From Bombardia bombarda (Eukaryota > Ascomycota > Sordariomycetes > Sordariales > Lasiosphaeriaceae), in the NCBI GenBank assembly GCA_030512295.1, contig JAULSR010000002.1, positions 6,758,001 through 6,822,000 of the forward strand: a stretch of 64,000 nucleotides of DNA. Direction: 5' to 3'. Under the pieces are notes generated by a model. That model was not told the DNA's origin, did no database searches, and saw only the letters and a list, made by a program, of their open reading frames with translations. The position numbers were made by a program, and so were the translations under genes. Shown one piece after another: positions 23,105 through 34,938 of this stretch. Position 1 is the first letter of the stretch; each line of letters begins with the position of its first letter.

Positions 23105-24234
23105 TCAGTACAGACTCATCTCCAGAGGCTCGCCCTTCTCCCACCGCTGCACATTCTCGACCTGATGCTCATACCATCCCTCAAGCGTGTCTTGCTCCAC
23201 GTAGCCCATATGCGGTGTGAGCAGGACGTGGCTTCTTCCATCCTGCCCCCATTTGGTCGTTCTCCACTTGCTGTCCAGTGGCAGAGGTTCTAGCTCGAAC
23301 ACGTCCAGCGCCGCGGCCCGGATCAGGCCCCTCTCCAGAGCATCCAGCAGATCTTCCTCCACGACAAGCGGCCCGCGCGAGGTGTTGACCAAGATTGCTG
23401 ACTTCTTCATCAGAGCCAGGTCCGTGGACGAGATGCTGCCCCTCGACCTATCTGACAAGACGAGATGAATGCTGACGACGTCAGAGGTCTTGAAAAGCTC
23501 TTCCTTGCTGACAACCTTGAACGTCTTTTCGCCCTGGCTGTTCTCGACTGGAAAACCGGCCGCCTTTGCTTTCTCATCGGCTGCTTCCTGCGTCAGGTTG
23601 GGGCTCCACGCAACAATGCGCATGTCAAAGGCCTGGTGCATGATCTTGGCCACGGCGACGCCCAGTCTGCCCAGCCCGACGGTACCAAACGTCCTCCTGT
23701 TGAGGCTGATCGCCGGGACGGTTTGCCAGCCTCCCGACTTTACCCCGTGGTCGTCCTGCGCGATGTTGCGCGTGGCGGCCAGGATCATGGCGACACAGTG
23801 CTCGGTAGTGCTGTCTGTTCCAACCGATCCCGCACGGCCCTTGTCCTCAGCTCCGGCCACGGGGATTCCGCGTTCCTTGAAAGCCTCTAGGTCAAGTCCG
23901 AGGTTTCGGTTTCCAGTGCTGAGAAGCAGTCTGAGGTTTGGCAGTCTGGCCACCAATTCTCGCGGGAAAGGGGTTCGCTCTCGCATGGTGGCTGTCGGGG
24001 TCAGCGAGCACATGGGCAGCAAGAGCGACGGAAACACACACATATCACCTCAAATGGCCCCAGCCGCTTTGCGAGCTCATCTTTGGCATTTTCAGGCGTG
24101 GAAGGGTGGTTGTACGGCAGAAGGGTGTCCTTGAAGAAGGTCAGCTCGTACTTGGCAGGGTCCAAGGTTTTGAACTTGGGCTCGGATATGCCCTGGTAGT
24201 CGTCGAGGATCGCGATCTTGATTGGGGTCGACAT
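23105..24234 (-). CDS. D-isomer-specific 2-hydroxyacid dehydrogenase
   Basis: NAD(P)-dependent reductase/oxidase of D-2-hydroxyacids (glycerate, hydroxyisocaproate or similar; the substrate cannot be read from sequence). Exons 24234-24042 and 23991-23105 give 359 residues. Intron 23992-24041 is only 50 bases and the join reads PFEVI|STMRERTPFP. Motifs: N-terminal KIAILDDYQG, Rossmann GTVGLGRLGVAVAK, catalytic Arg in LVNTSRGPLVVEEDL, catalytic Glu in DVFELEPLP, and catalytic His in LLTPHMGYVE. An upstream in-frame ATG at 24258 would add eight residues. The 24234 start was chosen because it has A at -3 and leads directly into the conserved strand. Confidence 0.9.
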
Positions 24235-24805
24235 TTTGGATGAGAAGCTTTTGAGCATATCCTTCTTGTGAGATGGCTTCGTGGTTCTATATCTTCAACG
24301 CTGCTTAATATGAGGATTAATGGAGATGAGATAGGATAAGCATCCTCCCTCTGAAGGCCGGACCGTTTCGGATGCCGTCATTGCGGCCCCGCTCCTGGGT
24401 ATCCCCGCAACATGACACCCCTGCAGGCGGCCCAGACCATCGGTAATTTGGCGGACAGGGGATTCCTGATTGCACACTCCATCGCCTTGGTAACCTATCC
24501 TGGTCTAGTTCATAAACACCCCCTCCTCTGAGTCCTCTCCCGCGCCGCAACAAACCCTTACTAATCCAATCCTTATTATTTTCTACATATTTACTTCGTA
24601 TGCTCCCATACGATCATCAGCTCAGCGACCCAGGTAATGCGACCATGTGCAACCCAATGTAGCCGAATACAGCCACAAGACAGTTGTCAGCATAGTGGGA
24701 CAGCATAGCTGTACACCTGCAACAATGGATAATAAATAGATACCCTAAACGGGTGCTCATGCTATGCCCTGTATTAATGCAACTTACTTGGCTCTGACAA
24801 TTAAG
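24235..24805. other. Intergenic region
   Basis: Promoter of the hydroxyacid dehydrogenase and 3' flank of the ammonium transporter. It is AT-rich towards 24600 and no gene is supported. Confidence 0.35.
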
Positions 24806-27006
24806 TTACGCGTAGTATCCGTGTTGTTCAGAACCAACAGGTGTAAGCTTTGGGCTGGAACCCGGGCTCTGGGTCTGAGAGCCGTGAATAGGCCTCATCG
24901 GGATGGCCACTGGACGCTGCCTCTCGCGCTGTACTGGAGAAGCGTGAATCCTCCCCAGAGGATCAAGGTCGCTGCGCCATTGCTGGCTTATCGTTGCCTG
25001 GAACTCGTCCTCTAGACGATTCTCATCGTCGTAGACAGCTATCTGTTTCCAAGGCGTGGACATGAAGATAGACGCCACTAGTTTCATGAAGTATAAGATA
25101 GCCAGCGACATCACAAAGGTGTAGCACATGCCGGATAGACCATCAACTAATTGGAAACTGGCAGGGCCGGTCAGCACTAAGATTCCTTTGTAGGATGGCG
25201 GAGACATACCCAAAGCGTTTACCCATAGTGTATTCAGGGTGCGGTATAGTAGAGTGGCCGTCAAGACCAATTGTTACCGGGCTGATAATCAAATGTCTGT
25301 TAATGTGGTTCATAGAGAGAGAAAGGTCAGACATACTCAGCAAAGAACGCCGTCAGTCCCATTCCGACAAGCCCACCGCCAGCGTGAACGGCAAATACTT
25401 GCAAAGGATCGTGTCTAAGATAGATACGCGTCTCATTCTTGAGGAGGTTAACAAGGATGGCCGAGACTATGCCAAAGATTGGAGCACTCCACACCGGAAC
25501 CTGGTAAATAAACTTGTTAGATGCAGCCATGTCGCTGTCAGGAGTTGATCTTGCTCACATAGCCGGCGGCCGGGGTAATTGCTACAAGTCCAGATATCGC
25601 CCCATCGCAAAAGTAAACGGCAGAAAGGTCGTCAAATGTTCGTCGCCTATCAGCATGCCGACGCCGTGAAGCTCCTGAGCCTTCGCCAGACTGTTGGGAT
25701 CCGGCGTCGCTGGCGTTGTCGTCAGGCATTGCCTTGTAAAGCCAGATCCAAAACATGCCGGTCACGCCGCCCGCACATGCGGCGAAGTGCGTTGAAGCCC
25801 ATGCGGATACTGCGCGCAGGTTGGCGCCCAATGCAGAGCCTCCGTTGAAGCCGGCCCAGCCAAACCACAAGAGTGCGGTGCCGAGGACAATGTAGTTAAC
25901 ATTGTACGGTTGGAAGACGGCAGAAGTGTCGTCGACGTCGTGGATCCCGGGTGGCTCATCCTCGGGCTCGTCCTCGGGCTCATTGGGCCGGCGGAGACGA
26001 ACGTTACCGCATGTAATTATCCATGCGATTATCTTGACGATTATTCGTATGACGGTGGATAGAGCACTCCACACATTCTTCCAAAAATAGACAGTCCTCC
26101 GCCATGCCCTACCAGTGGCAATCGAGATGAACTCGCCAAGGCTTGCCTTGGATTCCACGGAGCAGAACATGGCAAAGGCGGCAACGGTTGTCCCGGAGAC
26201 TATGTGCACGGGTGTGCCACCAGCAAAGTCTAGGGTCCCATACAACCTTGACCAGCCATAAGGACTCCAAGACCAACGGGCGATAGGAATGTAGACCAGG
26301 AGTGACCATAGAGTTATAAAGACAATAAAGCGAGCGGGCCTAGCCCGGTGCATGGTTCCGCCGCAAACCACAGCGGCTCTACATCACACGCAGTCAGCAA
26401 CGATCCAGTGGGCATCTGATGAGTCAGACATATGGGCAGTGTATACGTACGTAAAACACGCAAACATTCCCTCATAGACCACATAAACTAATTCAGGGAT
26501 CGGTGAGCCACCCGGGCTGTCTCCTGTGCTGATGGGCCGAGCGAGTACATCTTGCAGCGCGTTTGCTCGCTTTTCTCCCCCCCACCAAAAGCCAGAATCG
26601 GTGAAAGCAAGTGCATAGCCCCAAAAAACCCACTATCTTTTCTGTCAGTGCCGTCGGGATGCTTTACATGGTAACAGGCATACCTGAAGCCCGATAAAGG
26701 CCGCCGTTACGACGGGCAGACGAAACAGAGTGAGGGCAAAGGATCGATTGCCAAGACCTGCGTATATGAGCGATAGGGATGGTATCATCAGAAACACGAG
26801 TGCTGATGCTATCATGACCCATAAGATGTCTGATCCCTATGGCGTTTGGTTAGCTGTGTGCCGTTCCTGTATTTGATCCCCAAGAGACTAACCTCATAGT
26901 ATAGCTCTGGATGTTGCAGCACATCCGAATAAGGGACTGCGGTGGCCGACGTGGCCGACCCCAGCGGCAGCGCAGCGATCGTTACAGTCTCCATTCCCAG
27001 AAGCAT
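24806..27006 (-). CDS. Ammonium transporter (Amt/Mep family), divergent
   Basis: Plasma-membrane ammonium permease. Seven exons (27006-26893, 26836-26684, 26632-26451, 26378-25559, 25500-25337, 25296-25210, 25157-24806) give 623 residues. Pore features: Phe gate in YEGMFACFTAA, Trp and Asp in GWSRLYGTLDFAGG, first pore His in TPVHIVSG, second Phe gate in FGWAGFNGGSALG, second pore His in FAVHAGGGLVG. The C-terminal domain with EDEF precedes a long tail. Odd points: a cytosolic-type insert of about 65 residues between SLGEF and FQPYNVNY, with a duplicated acidic EPEDEPEDEPP run, and an N-terminus unlike other Meps. The frame is open further upstream to 27246, but that part has no family similarity. 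The Met at 27006 (or 26994) is preferred. Nitrogen control is expected for the family; only scattered GATA cores were seen nearby. Confidence 0.82.
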
Positions 27007-28259
27007 AAAAGGTTTGATCGGGGAGAACCAAGCAGGATCGACGATGCATTCTCTGTCAGAACCTGAGGTGTTTTGAGCGCTGGGGGCGCGTCCATGACGG
27101 GTGACGACGACACGCCGGTGGCGTTTCCCGACCCCCGTCCTTCCTTCATCGGGCGAGCTGAGACCCGCTGGGAGTCTAGACCTGGTCAGCTGGAAGTAGC
27201 CGGTAGACGTGAACAAGTCTGCCTTGCCGGCGGCACTGCAGTGCACAATGGTGTATCACAGCAACAAGGACGAAGAAGGCAATTGTAAACCGATGTAAAA
27301 ATAGGCTGTGATTACTCTTTTGGGGACAAGGGCCTTGGCATTGATGCTATCACGGTGCCAGTGCGGCATTGTCGTAGGGGAACGTCCAGTTGGCGATTAG
27401 GTGGCGCCGATGAAGGGCTGCTTGGCTGTCGCCGGGATCGAGATGACTAGACTTACTTAATGGCTAGCTAATCAGACTGCATTTCAACCCAATTGGTACA
27501 CGGCGTCTCATACAACCAACCTAGGTAGGTGCTTAGTACACTAAGGTACCTCTTACTACCTATGGTTAAGCTACAGGTCACTAGGGTATATGTTTGAAAA
27601 GGGGCTTTGGTCAGGTTGGATTTGATCGACTTATTTGGTGCATCATGCCCAAACTGGGTTGAAGTACAGTACGTTTAGCCATATTGACTGGGATTGCGCA
27701 CTAAACCAGTCCCGGGTTTTGTGCCCAGTCAACCACTCACAAGGGTGATCGTTATCAGTCCGTTTAGCGGTGCCGCAGGCCTCCCTCGTGGCTTCCCGTG
27801 GCCATGGTTTGCGCAGAGATGCCAACCTCGTTATTCGACCAGTGCAGATGGCCCGATGGCACACCTTTGCAACCACCCATCTTCCACCCACCCGCTACCA
27901 CTCATGCGGCTCCTACGCCTAGGTGTACGCGGTCCGCATAGACCGCACAGCGCACATTTCCCAATAACGGCGAGCTTGGACCCCCAAAGACGTCAAACAA
28001 CCTCCTTCTTCTCCCATGTTGTTTTCATTTGATAATAGATATTGAAAAACATTTGTTTACCGGCTTTCTCTTGCGCTCCACCAGCCTATTAGACTTCTAA
28101 GAGTGCTAAGGTCTGCACTCTGCAGGGCAACTTCTGCTTCCGCTTAGCGTTTCCCGGCTCGCCGTCTACGCGGCGGTGACAAGGGTCGTGGGGCTGGCAT
28201 GCGTCTGGGATGATTCCCGGGCTTTTGATATACATCGCCCACCGCCGATTATCACCACG
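27007..28259. other. Intergenic region upstream of the ammonium transporter
   Basis: AT-rich from about 27290. Contains CCTAGGTAGG-type runs (27525-27560), common in fungal intergenic DNA. A TATC (GATA-core) element lies at about 27348. No convincing coding sequence. Confidence 0.35.
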
Positions 28260-29409
28260 ATGAGTCGACTTGATGTCATCTGCCAGCGAATCCGTATCGC
28301 CCACCCTAGCGACGGTGAAGGCCCAGGAAGAAGCTACTCCACGCCGAGATGGACCGAGGCGCGTGTTCAGGAAATCAAAACAATGTCTCCCATACTGAAG
28401 GTGCGCATCGATGAACTCGAGCGTTATCCCGAAAGCGAGCCTTGGTACGTCGATCCCGAGTTTGGAGACGGCATTGACCGTACCACGGCCTATAAAACAT
28501 TAGACATTATCGGAGCACAAAATGTCACTGTCCAGGGGACGCCCAGCAATCTTTCAGACTACTGCAGCGGCTTGTGGTATTTCGAGATCATCCCGAGGAG
28601 ATTCCCTTCGTGCCGCAGATGGACAGCTACCGACGACAACAATCACATCATATCCCGAACCCAGCAGGGCGGAAACCAAGTCCCTCCGGGGTGGTGTTGG
28701 CACAACCCAGTCGGTCATCGCTCCCGAGAAACCTGTCTCCACCTTGCCAACAGCGCTTTAGTACTGGGGTGGAAGGAGGTGTTCAAGAGGGAGATACGAA
28801 CCATCATCTGGGACTGGACAGAAACCAGTCCAAATGACTTTCTCACACCAGTCAAGCGCCTCATGTTTGGACCTTCTGACGGGCTCAAAAGTGAGCAAAG
28901 AACTGACTTATATGGCAACGGCAGCATGCTGATGGTTCTTAGATCGAAGAATACAAGAAAAGAAGGCGGTGATAGAGTACATGCACCAGTACTTTGATCG
29001 CAGGAAAGGCAGCTATAGCGCCAGCGTTAAACAGACAAGTGATGAGCTGCGAGATCACGGAATGGTGCTACACGAACCAGACGAATTCCGTGAACCGAGC
29101 ATTTACCAGATGCTGAACGACATCGAGCACATCATCCTGCCGCAAAGGCGGGCCAGCATAGCAAGTCAAATAGGCACATATACCGTCGGCACTATTCATC
29201 GGCCCAGCACGAGGAATTGGTCGGGAAAGCTTAAGGCATTAGAATCAAGACTAGAAGCATGGCTATCAAGGGGTGATACACATAAAGATTTTGCGCGCGA
29301 CATGTTTGATGCAGTGCATGCATTCATTGAAATGAGGCAGACGGACTTGGCTAATGAGATACTGGCATGGAGAGACGATGAGATTGCAAAGTGGGAGAAG
29401 CATTTTTAA
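28260..29409 (+). CDS. Unrecognised protein, two exons
   Basis: Exons 28260-28890 and 28943-29409 joined by a 52-base GT-AG intron give 365 residues with a complete frame. The join reads GLK|NRRIQEKKAVIEYMHQYFDRR. The start MSRLDVICQRIRIAH was chosen over an in-frame upstream ATG (28176), whose residues look non-coding. The protein is soluble, mixed in charge, and has a helical C-terminal third (from DLANEILAWRD to KWEKHF). I do not recognise a domain. Codon use is less GC-biased at the third position than in the first 24 kb. It lies directly upstream of an ATPase fragment, in a stretch with other signs of decay, so it may be lineage-restricted or itself decaying. Confidence 0.5.
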
Positions 29410-29450
29410 TGGTTTAAAAAGTTAGATATCATGGTATTTGTAGACAATTT

Positions 29451-29700
29451 ATGTCTCCAGTTACTGTCGTCGTTGTGGCCGTGCCAGAGGGTCTCCCACT
29501 AGCCGTCACGCTTGCCCTTGCATTTGCTACAACACGCATGCTCAAGGATAACAACCTCATCAGAGTCCTCCGTGCATGCGAAAGACCCTTACCCAAAACT
29601 GCATTTTGTTGTATCTGGCACTATCAGCGAGCGCAAAGCCCTTGGTGGCTCGCCAGATACTTAGTGAGGACATTGTCAACTGAACCAGCCAGATCCCGAA
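29451..29700 (+). pseudogene. Fragment of a PMC1-type Ca2+-transporting P-type ATPase
   Basis: The translation [20 protein letters not shown], then [21 protein letters not shown], is the transmembrane-4 region of plasma-membrane/vacuolar calcium ATPases. The family continues at once with the phosphorylation motif SDKTGTLTQN. Here that segment is deleted, leaving only a TLTQN-like remnant in another frame (about 29585-29600), followed by frameshifts and stops. Nothing of the N-terminal actuator or the nucleotide-binding domain was found nearby. It is a short pseudogene or duplicated fragment, not an active pump. Confidence 0.8.
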
Positions 29701-29738
29701 AAGGTCGTCACACTTGTCAATTCGACGTAAGTCAGGAT

Positions 29739-29977
29739 AGTATTAGGGTCCAAAAGTCTGGCCCCAACAGCGATTTTGCACCAAGATTCACCACTTTCAC
29801 TTGCTACTAATCACCACTTCTTGAGATGCAGCTATAATGTAACTTCTATAGTTCTACAGTTTATGGTTATGGCTATTGATATTGACCGACAAGATGTACC
29901 GCTGTTAGTGAACCTTATTTTTAGTATGGTAAAATTGATCTGGTTAACCAAATGGTGCCAGACTTTGGTCCTGAACT
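29739..29977. repeat. Imperfect inverted repeat, possible degraded MITE
   Basis: Left arm near 29739-29766 (containing CCAAAAGTCTGGCCCC) is roughly the reverse complement of 29954-29977 (which inverts to GGACCAAAGTCTGGCACC), with a spacer of about 190 bases. The arms differ at several positions. The size and arrangement resemble a miniature inverted-repeat element. It abuts the ATPase fragment. Confidence 0.4.
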
Positions 29978-31143
29978 TTACCTAAGTTTCATTTCGAATA
30001 ACATAAACTCTGACTTTGCGACATGCACTGCGCCCACAATGTTGTTCTCAGTTCATCAAGTGAGCACCTTACCTACCTATCTAGGACACTCAGCATCAAA
30101 TTTCACATGAAGTGATTTCAATTATCTACAATGCATACAACTCTACTTAAGAATCTGATTTGTATCAACCGGGCTGCTTCTTCTACTATTACCACTGATT
30201 CATGACAAGAGAGCTAGAAAGATGAAGGGTCCGCAGTCCGTTACCCAACCCGGACCCACTATATTACGGTATCTTACAACACACACAGTCACTCTCACAG
30301 CTGAGAGCCCTGTCCTTGCCTCTTGAGCGCCAACTCGACGATGTTTGGCCTCTCTTGCCTACGTTTAATTCGTAGAATTATTTTCTTCCTCGATAGTCTT
30401 CTCGTGCTTTCTGTGCAGGATTTCTCCCCAATTTTCACCATCGTAGCACATCTTGCGGAGATTCTCTTACTCCTCGTTGGCTTTCGATTTGCATTCTGGG
30501 AAAGTGCTTCGACATCCTCGGACTGATTCTTGTGCTGGCTCTCCTAAAGAAAGTGTTTCATTCCGAGTCTCATCCAACCTAGTCTCATTCGTTCCTGCCT
30601 TGGGAAAGGACAAGTACCGCACGTAACACTGCTGTTAGTAGAGCTTATTTTTCCCACCTTAAATTTCCGAGGGGAGCTCGTTCGATAACAGACGCCTCTG
30701 GACTGGTACATCTTGTTTGTTCTTTCCCCGTTTCAAACCTACGAGACCATTTGTATGGCCCGGACGTTTTCACGAGAGAGTTTTGAGGATAGTGATTAGA
30801 AAAAATGGATAACAGAAACGATCGCCCGACCCACAATGTTCTCGTAGTGTTCAATAATGAAGGACCTCTTTTATGACGCGCTTTCGTTCTTCCTAAACAT
30901 TCCGTTTTCTCAGGGTCTTATCTTTCTGAACTCCGCCGGCCGCAGTCAGCTACTGTCTTTATCTTCTATCGCCAGCAAGAATTGCCCGGTTTCGCAGCCT
31001 GACGCCTGACGCATTGCGATCATTGAAATTCAGTAGCGTGGGCGGCTGCTTTTGGCGCAAGTGTAAGGCTTATTTCAGAGCAACGGAATTTGTATGCTAC
31101 TTTGTCGGGGTGTGCCTTTGTCGCTTGGCTATCGCGTACTAAT
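29978..31143. other. Gene-poor AT-rich stretch
   Basis: Only short open frames without recognisable motifs occur (for example 61 codons at 30341-30526). It contains the 3' flank of the amadoriase-like gene on the right. I see no supportable gene. Confidence 0.35.
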
Positions 31144-32391
31144 CTAAGGCAGTTTGACAGTGTGGATGTCACTCAGGTCCTTCGTTTTCCCTACTCTCCA
31201 GCTGACTTCACCAAATTCCTCGTTTTCTTTCCCTTCTTTCCATTTCCACCTCGCCGAAGTCTGCTGCCCGCTCTCAATCAACGTCTTGACCCAGGTTCCA
31301 ATAACAGGCAGCATCTTAAATGCGTGGCCCGAATCTCCCGTTACAACCACCAACCCCTGTTTTCCAGGGACGAAATCGATCACGTAGTCAGTGTCGGCTG
31401 TATCTGCACACCAGCAGATTTTGCACTTGATTAATGGGCGGTCTGCTAAGCTTGGAAGGTGCTCCCGGAGGATCCTGCGAACTGCCTCTTGCCCCTCGTC
31501 TGGAATGCGAGTGTTATCCTCAAGCGGCACAGAGATTCCATCTTTACCGCGGTTGATATACCCTGCACCGCTGGGAGATACTTTCAAAAGACCAGTTTTT
31601 TGATCGGGCTCAAAGAAGTAGCCAAGATCCCGGGAGTACGTGACGGGAATCCCCTCCAGCTTTGCTGCCTCCTCTGGTGTCAACTGCACATGGGCGACGA
31701 CCCACGATCTGGCAGTAATCTGCCGACCAATGCTTGGGAGCACATTGGCAACGGAGGCGCCCAGGGTTAGAATAACAACATCGGCTGGATATCGACTGCC
31801 AGATGTTGTCATGGCACCCGTGCACCTGTCCTTGTCGTACTCGAGCGATACCACTGCCTCACGAAGTATGACATGTACGCCGAGCTCCTTGACCGCCACA
31901 TGTATTGCTCGTAGTGCATCTGATGCGCGAGCGTAACCGGCCTGGCGGTTGAAGTAGCCCACCCAACCTTCCATCGGCCCATCGAGTGCTGGGGCCACTG
32001 CCCCAATGTCGTCACGCGAGTTTATTGCCGTGATTTGCCCGGCGAAGGCTGGGTTGGTCTCGATAGATGCCAGGGACTTGGCAAGTGTTCGCCTAGTCTT
32101 TTCGGGCGCAGCCGCCGAATTACCAAGCAGGTAGCCCACCTGACGAAAGTGCGGCGAGAATAACGGATTCGATCTCCATTCCTCCATGGCAGCCAGAGCT
32201 AACTCAGCATAGTCAGGCGACTCATATTCTGCGCGGATGATCTTGTTCAGATCGTTGCCAGCAGAGAGGGGCGAGGGAATCGTGTCCCCTTTTTCGAGGA
32301 CTGTGATGGACCTGTACCCCGCCTTTGCCAGGTGGTAAGCTGTCGAGAGTCCAAATGTCCCACCGCCGACGATGAGGATTGACTTGTCCAT
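31144..32391 (-). CDS. FAD-dependent amine oxidase, fructosyl amino acid oxidase / sarcosine oxidase family
   Basis: Oxidative deglycation or oxidation of secondary amines with H2O2 release (DAO superfamily, MSOX/amadoriase group). Intronless, 415 residues from ATG 32391. Motifs: N-terminal dinucleotide fold ILIVGGGTFGLSTAYHL, LEKGDTIPSPLSAGNDLNKI, and near the C-terminus KICWCADTADTDYVIDF, where a Cys at about residue 328 would carry covalent FAD, followed by TGDSGHAFKMLPVIG, a strong amadoriase/saccharopine-oxidase signature. The C-terminus lacks a clear PTS1 tripeptide (it ends VKLP), although related enzymes are often peroxisomal. Alternatives within the family are L-saccharopine or L-pipecolate oxidase. 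Confidence 0.87.
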   Translation of the reverse strand: MDKSILIVGGGTFGLSTAYHLAKAGYRSITVLEKGDTIPSPLSAGNDLNKIIRAEYESPDYAELALAAMEEWRSNPLFSPHFRQVGYLLGNSAAAPEKTRRTLAKSLASIETNPAFAGQITAINSRDDIGAVAPALDGPMEGWVGYFNRQAGYARASDALRAIHVAVKELGVHVILREAVVSLEYDKDRCTGAMTTSGSRYPADVVILTLGASVANVLPSIGRQITARSWVVAHVQLTPEEAAKLEGIPVTYSRDLGYFFEPDQKTGLLKVSPSGAGYINRGKDGISVPLEDNTRIPDEGQEAVRRILREHLPSLADRPLIKCKICWCADTADTDYVIDFVPGKQGLVVVTGDSGHAFKMLPVIGTWVKTLIESGQQTSARWKWKEGKENEEFGEVSWRVGKTKDLSDIHTVKLP

Positions 32392-33411
32392 GACCAAGCT
32401 ACAGGGTAATATGGTTATGATCGAAGAATTGAATGAACGCTAAAGCATTATTCTATGCGAATCGGCTGGGGCTTTGCCGACTAGCTAAATACATGAGAGG
32501 TGATAGCTCAGAACAACTGGGTTAGCCAGATACTAACATGCAAAGATGAGGTGAGGTCGAGATGCGGGGTCTGGATACCAGATAAGATAAGAAGCCAGGT
32601 GCGGGATGGCCCGATTGGGACGCAAAATCAGACTTCGACCAATAGAAACGACCCGCTAACTCCCCCGTGTATCTCGCTGGCCCGACCTGTATGAGCTCGA
32701 TTTAATGTGGTGTTAACCACGGATGGAATTAAATTTACACAAGTCCGGACTGCTGGTTGCGCGGCCTCAAATTGGTGGCGCCTTGATGCTCATTGAAATG
32801 GCAGTCAAGCTAGTAGATCGAATAGTCTGATATCGTAATTACCCATTTACCTCCACAATGGGAGTTTAGATGGCAATCGGTAGTTGTCCGGCATTGTCAG
32901 TATCGTAGCTTGGAAGGCAGCTCAAGTTTGGTTGCACTCGGTCCGCGACCCACTTTATTCTCTCGAGGTTCTCTAGCGCCATGAGGTGAGGATTGATTGC
33001 AAGTCAAAAAATTCTCAAATTCTTGATTTTAATGTCTTCAGAAAAAGATCGATCCGGCTCCTTTCTTCCTCCTCACAATAGAAGGCCAAACCCCCCAGGC
33101 GACCCGTACCTTCTTTAGTTCCATAGATGCCTACGTTTCTCGCATACTTAGCTTCTCCTTGTTCTCTCCTATCAAAGGGTATCGACCCTTGCGACTTAAA
33201 GGCAAGATCAGAAAACGGCGGAATTGTGTGGGAAACGATAGCAGAAAAAGTAACCTCCCCTGCACCCTTTTTTCTCTCACTTTGCCTCTGCCTAACTCCA
33301 GCCTTCTAGACAGCCCCACCAAAGCCTGGGCAACATTGTTGACTGGTATCTAGAAAAAACGTCAACAACAGCTATTTACTAGTAGTCATCAACGCCGTCT
33401 TATCTGCTGAG
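32392..33411. other. Intergenic region upstream of the amadoriase-like gene
   Basis: AT-rich promoter-side sequence. Small open frames at 33127-33353 have no recognisable features. Confidence 0.35.
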
Positions 33412-33948
33412 ATGGCGGACCGGCAAACATTCCTCAGTTCCACGCGCAGGCTCCGTCTACGCAGAGTACTTGGTTGCTGCCTAGTGTGCGTTCGTATTAC
33501 ACCGTATATCGATCAGGCTCAGATGGGCCCAAATTCCGCATCAGGTACAGACCACCTGCAGCCGACATCCTCAGATCAACTACGCCATGGCACCGAATAT
33601 ATCATCAGGTGGCGGGGTTTGCAAGAGGAGCTTCAAGAAGCGGTAGTAGATGGCGGCGTTGGCTTCGGTGAAATGGTCATGGCGCATGCGCATTTAGGAC
33701 CAGATGGCCGGATAGATTTCGTGGATGCCCTTCGGCGTATACACGAAATCCTCGGCAATGACGACGGAGGGGCGCCGAGGCATGTCGCGTTCGACTATGT
33801 GGTTAGCAACGAGGGCCCCATTTCCTCGGCTCGCGATCGAGGGCATGGCGAAAACGATAATCGCTTGGGCGAGCCAATGTGGCGCCAGAGACAGCAACGG
33901 CGACGGAGCCAACAGCGACGACAGCGACATCAGAGACGCCAAATTTAA
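33412..33948 (+). CDS. Doubtful hypothetical open frame
   Basis: A single open frame of 178 codons whose middle part (YIIRWRGLQEELQEAV, FGEMVMAHAHLGPDG, IDFVDALRRIHEILG) has a protein-like amphipathic pattern. It ends in a Gln/Arg-rich low-complexity tail that looks frame-shifted. The region just downstream reads RKADYDISRSYFTMFATIG in another frame, so this may be a decayed gene. No family recognised. The opposite strand is also open over part of it. Confidence 0.25.
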   Translation: MADRQTFLSSTRRLRLRRVLGCCLVCVRITPYIDQAQMGPNSASGTDHLQPTSSDQLRHGTEYIIRWRGLQEELQEAVVDGGVGFGEMVMAHAHLGPDGRIDFVDALRRIHEILGNDDGGAPRHVAFDYVVSNEGPISSARDRGHGENDNRLGEPMWRQRQQRRRSQQRRQRHQRRQI

Positions 33949-34938
33949 CACTAACGGCAAGACACTATGGAGCTGCCCCCTTCATTAGGAAAGCGGATTA
34001 CGATATTAGTCGTAGCTACTTCACAATGTTCGCGACTATTGGTCTTCAGATCCAATGGTTTGCGTGGAAGTCGACTGAAGTGTACTATTAATTCATGATT
34101 CATCATCCAGGCAGTGCGCAATAATTAACAATGCTTACAACGCCAGACCACAATGCAACTAATAGAGTACGTCAATTATTGACTACTGTAGGCTTGTGGT
34201 TGGTTGCAATATAGGCATGCGTCAACGTTGACGGGATGGAGGATTCCTGGGGTGAACTCGGAAAGGGGGAAAGATGAAGTGAATGGACTGGAGGAGAGCT
34301 GTGTGTAGAAATTTAACGTGGGAAAAATAAACTCGACTAACAGCGGGGCTATTGATGGTACTTGCTGCAGCAGACAGCAGATGGCGGAAGTGCGAGCCAT
34401 GTCAAAACGCTTGATAATACGAAGGAGAGTTGGACAAGAAAAGCAGGGGCCAGCATGTAATGGCCAAAAAATGGGCGACAGGCCTTTGGGTGGTAATCGT
34501 AGGATTGTTGCTAGACGTATTGCGATGCTGTAGCTACAAATAAATGGAGTATAAAACCACATAAAATTTCGTCCAAGAGACTGGGATCGATGTGCAAATC
34601 TTTACATTATCAGTGCACGCAACCAATCAAGCAGAATCCAGCTCTTCAGATCACCAGACTTTTAGCAACTGCCGCACGACCCTTTAACCCTCTGCTAGGC
34701 AGCACTCATCCTTGGCGTTCCTTCATTATGCGCAATACCGCAGTATTCGGGACTGCCTCCAAGCCACATCCTGTGTCAGGTACGGGTTACACTCAGCGCG
34801 ACCAGACGGTATATAGAAACAAACTCAGCCACAACTAGGCTGGAACAGAAATGACATTGGCTTGAGAAATATTCCTAACTTCATTACTCAGGTTTCTTTG
34901 CGTATACTACAGAACTGTAAAATGGTTAGCAAGTCATC
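33949..34938. other. Gene-poor AT-rich stretch
   Basis: Short frames on both strands lack recognisable motifs. The right end is the 3' flank of the methyltransferase gene. Nothing else seen. Confidence 0.35.

Noticed and set aside
27007..27246. Upstream extension of the ammonium transporter
   Set aside because: Open in frame but without Amt similarity or membrane signal; the later Met was preferred.
30341..30526. Short hydrophobic frame (starts MFGLSCLRLIRRI)
   Set aside because: Looks like a membrane peptide but has no neighbouring support, family or splice partner.
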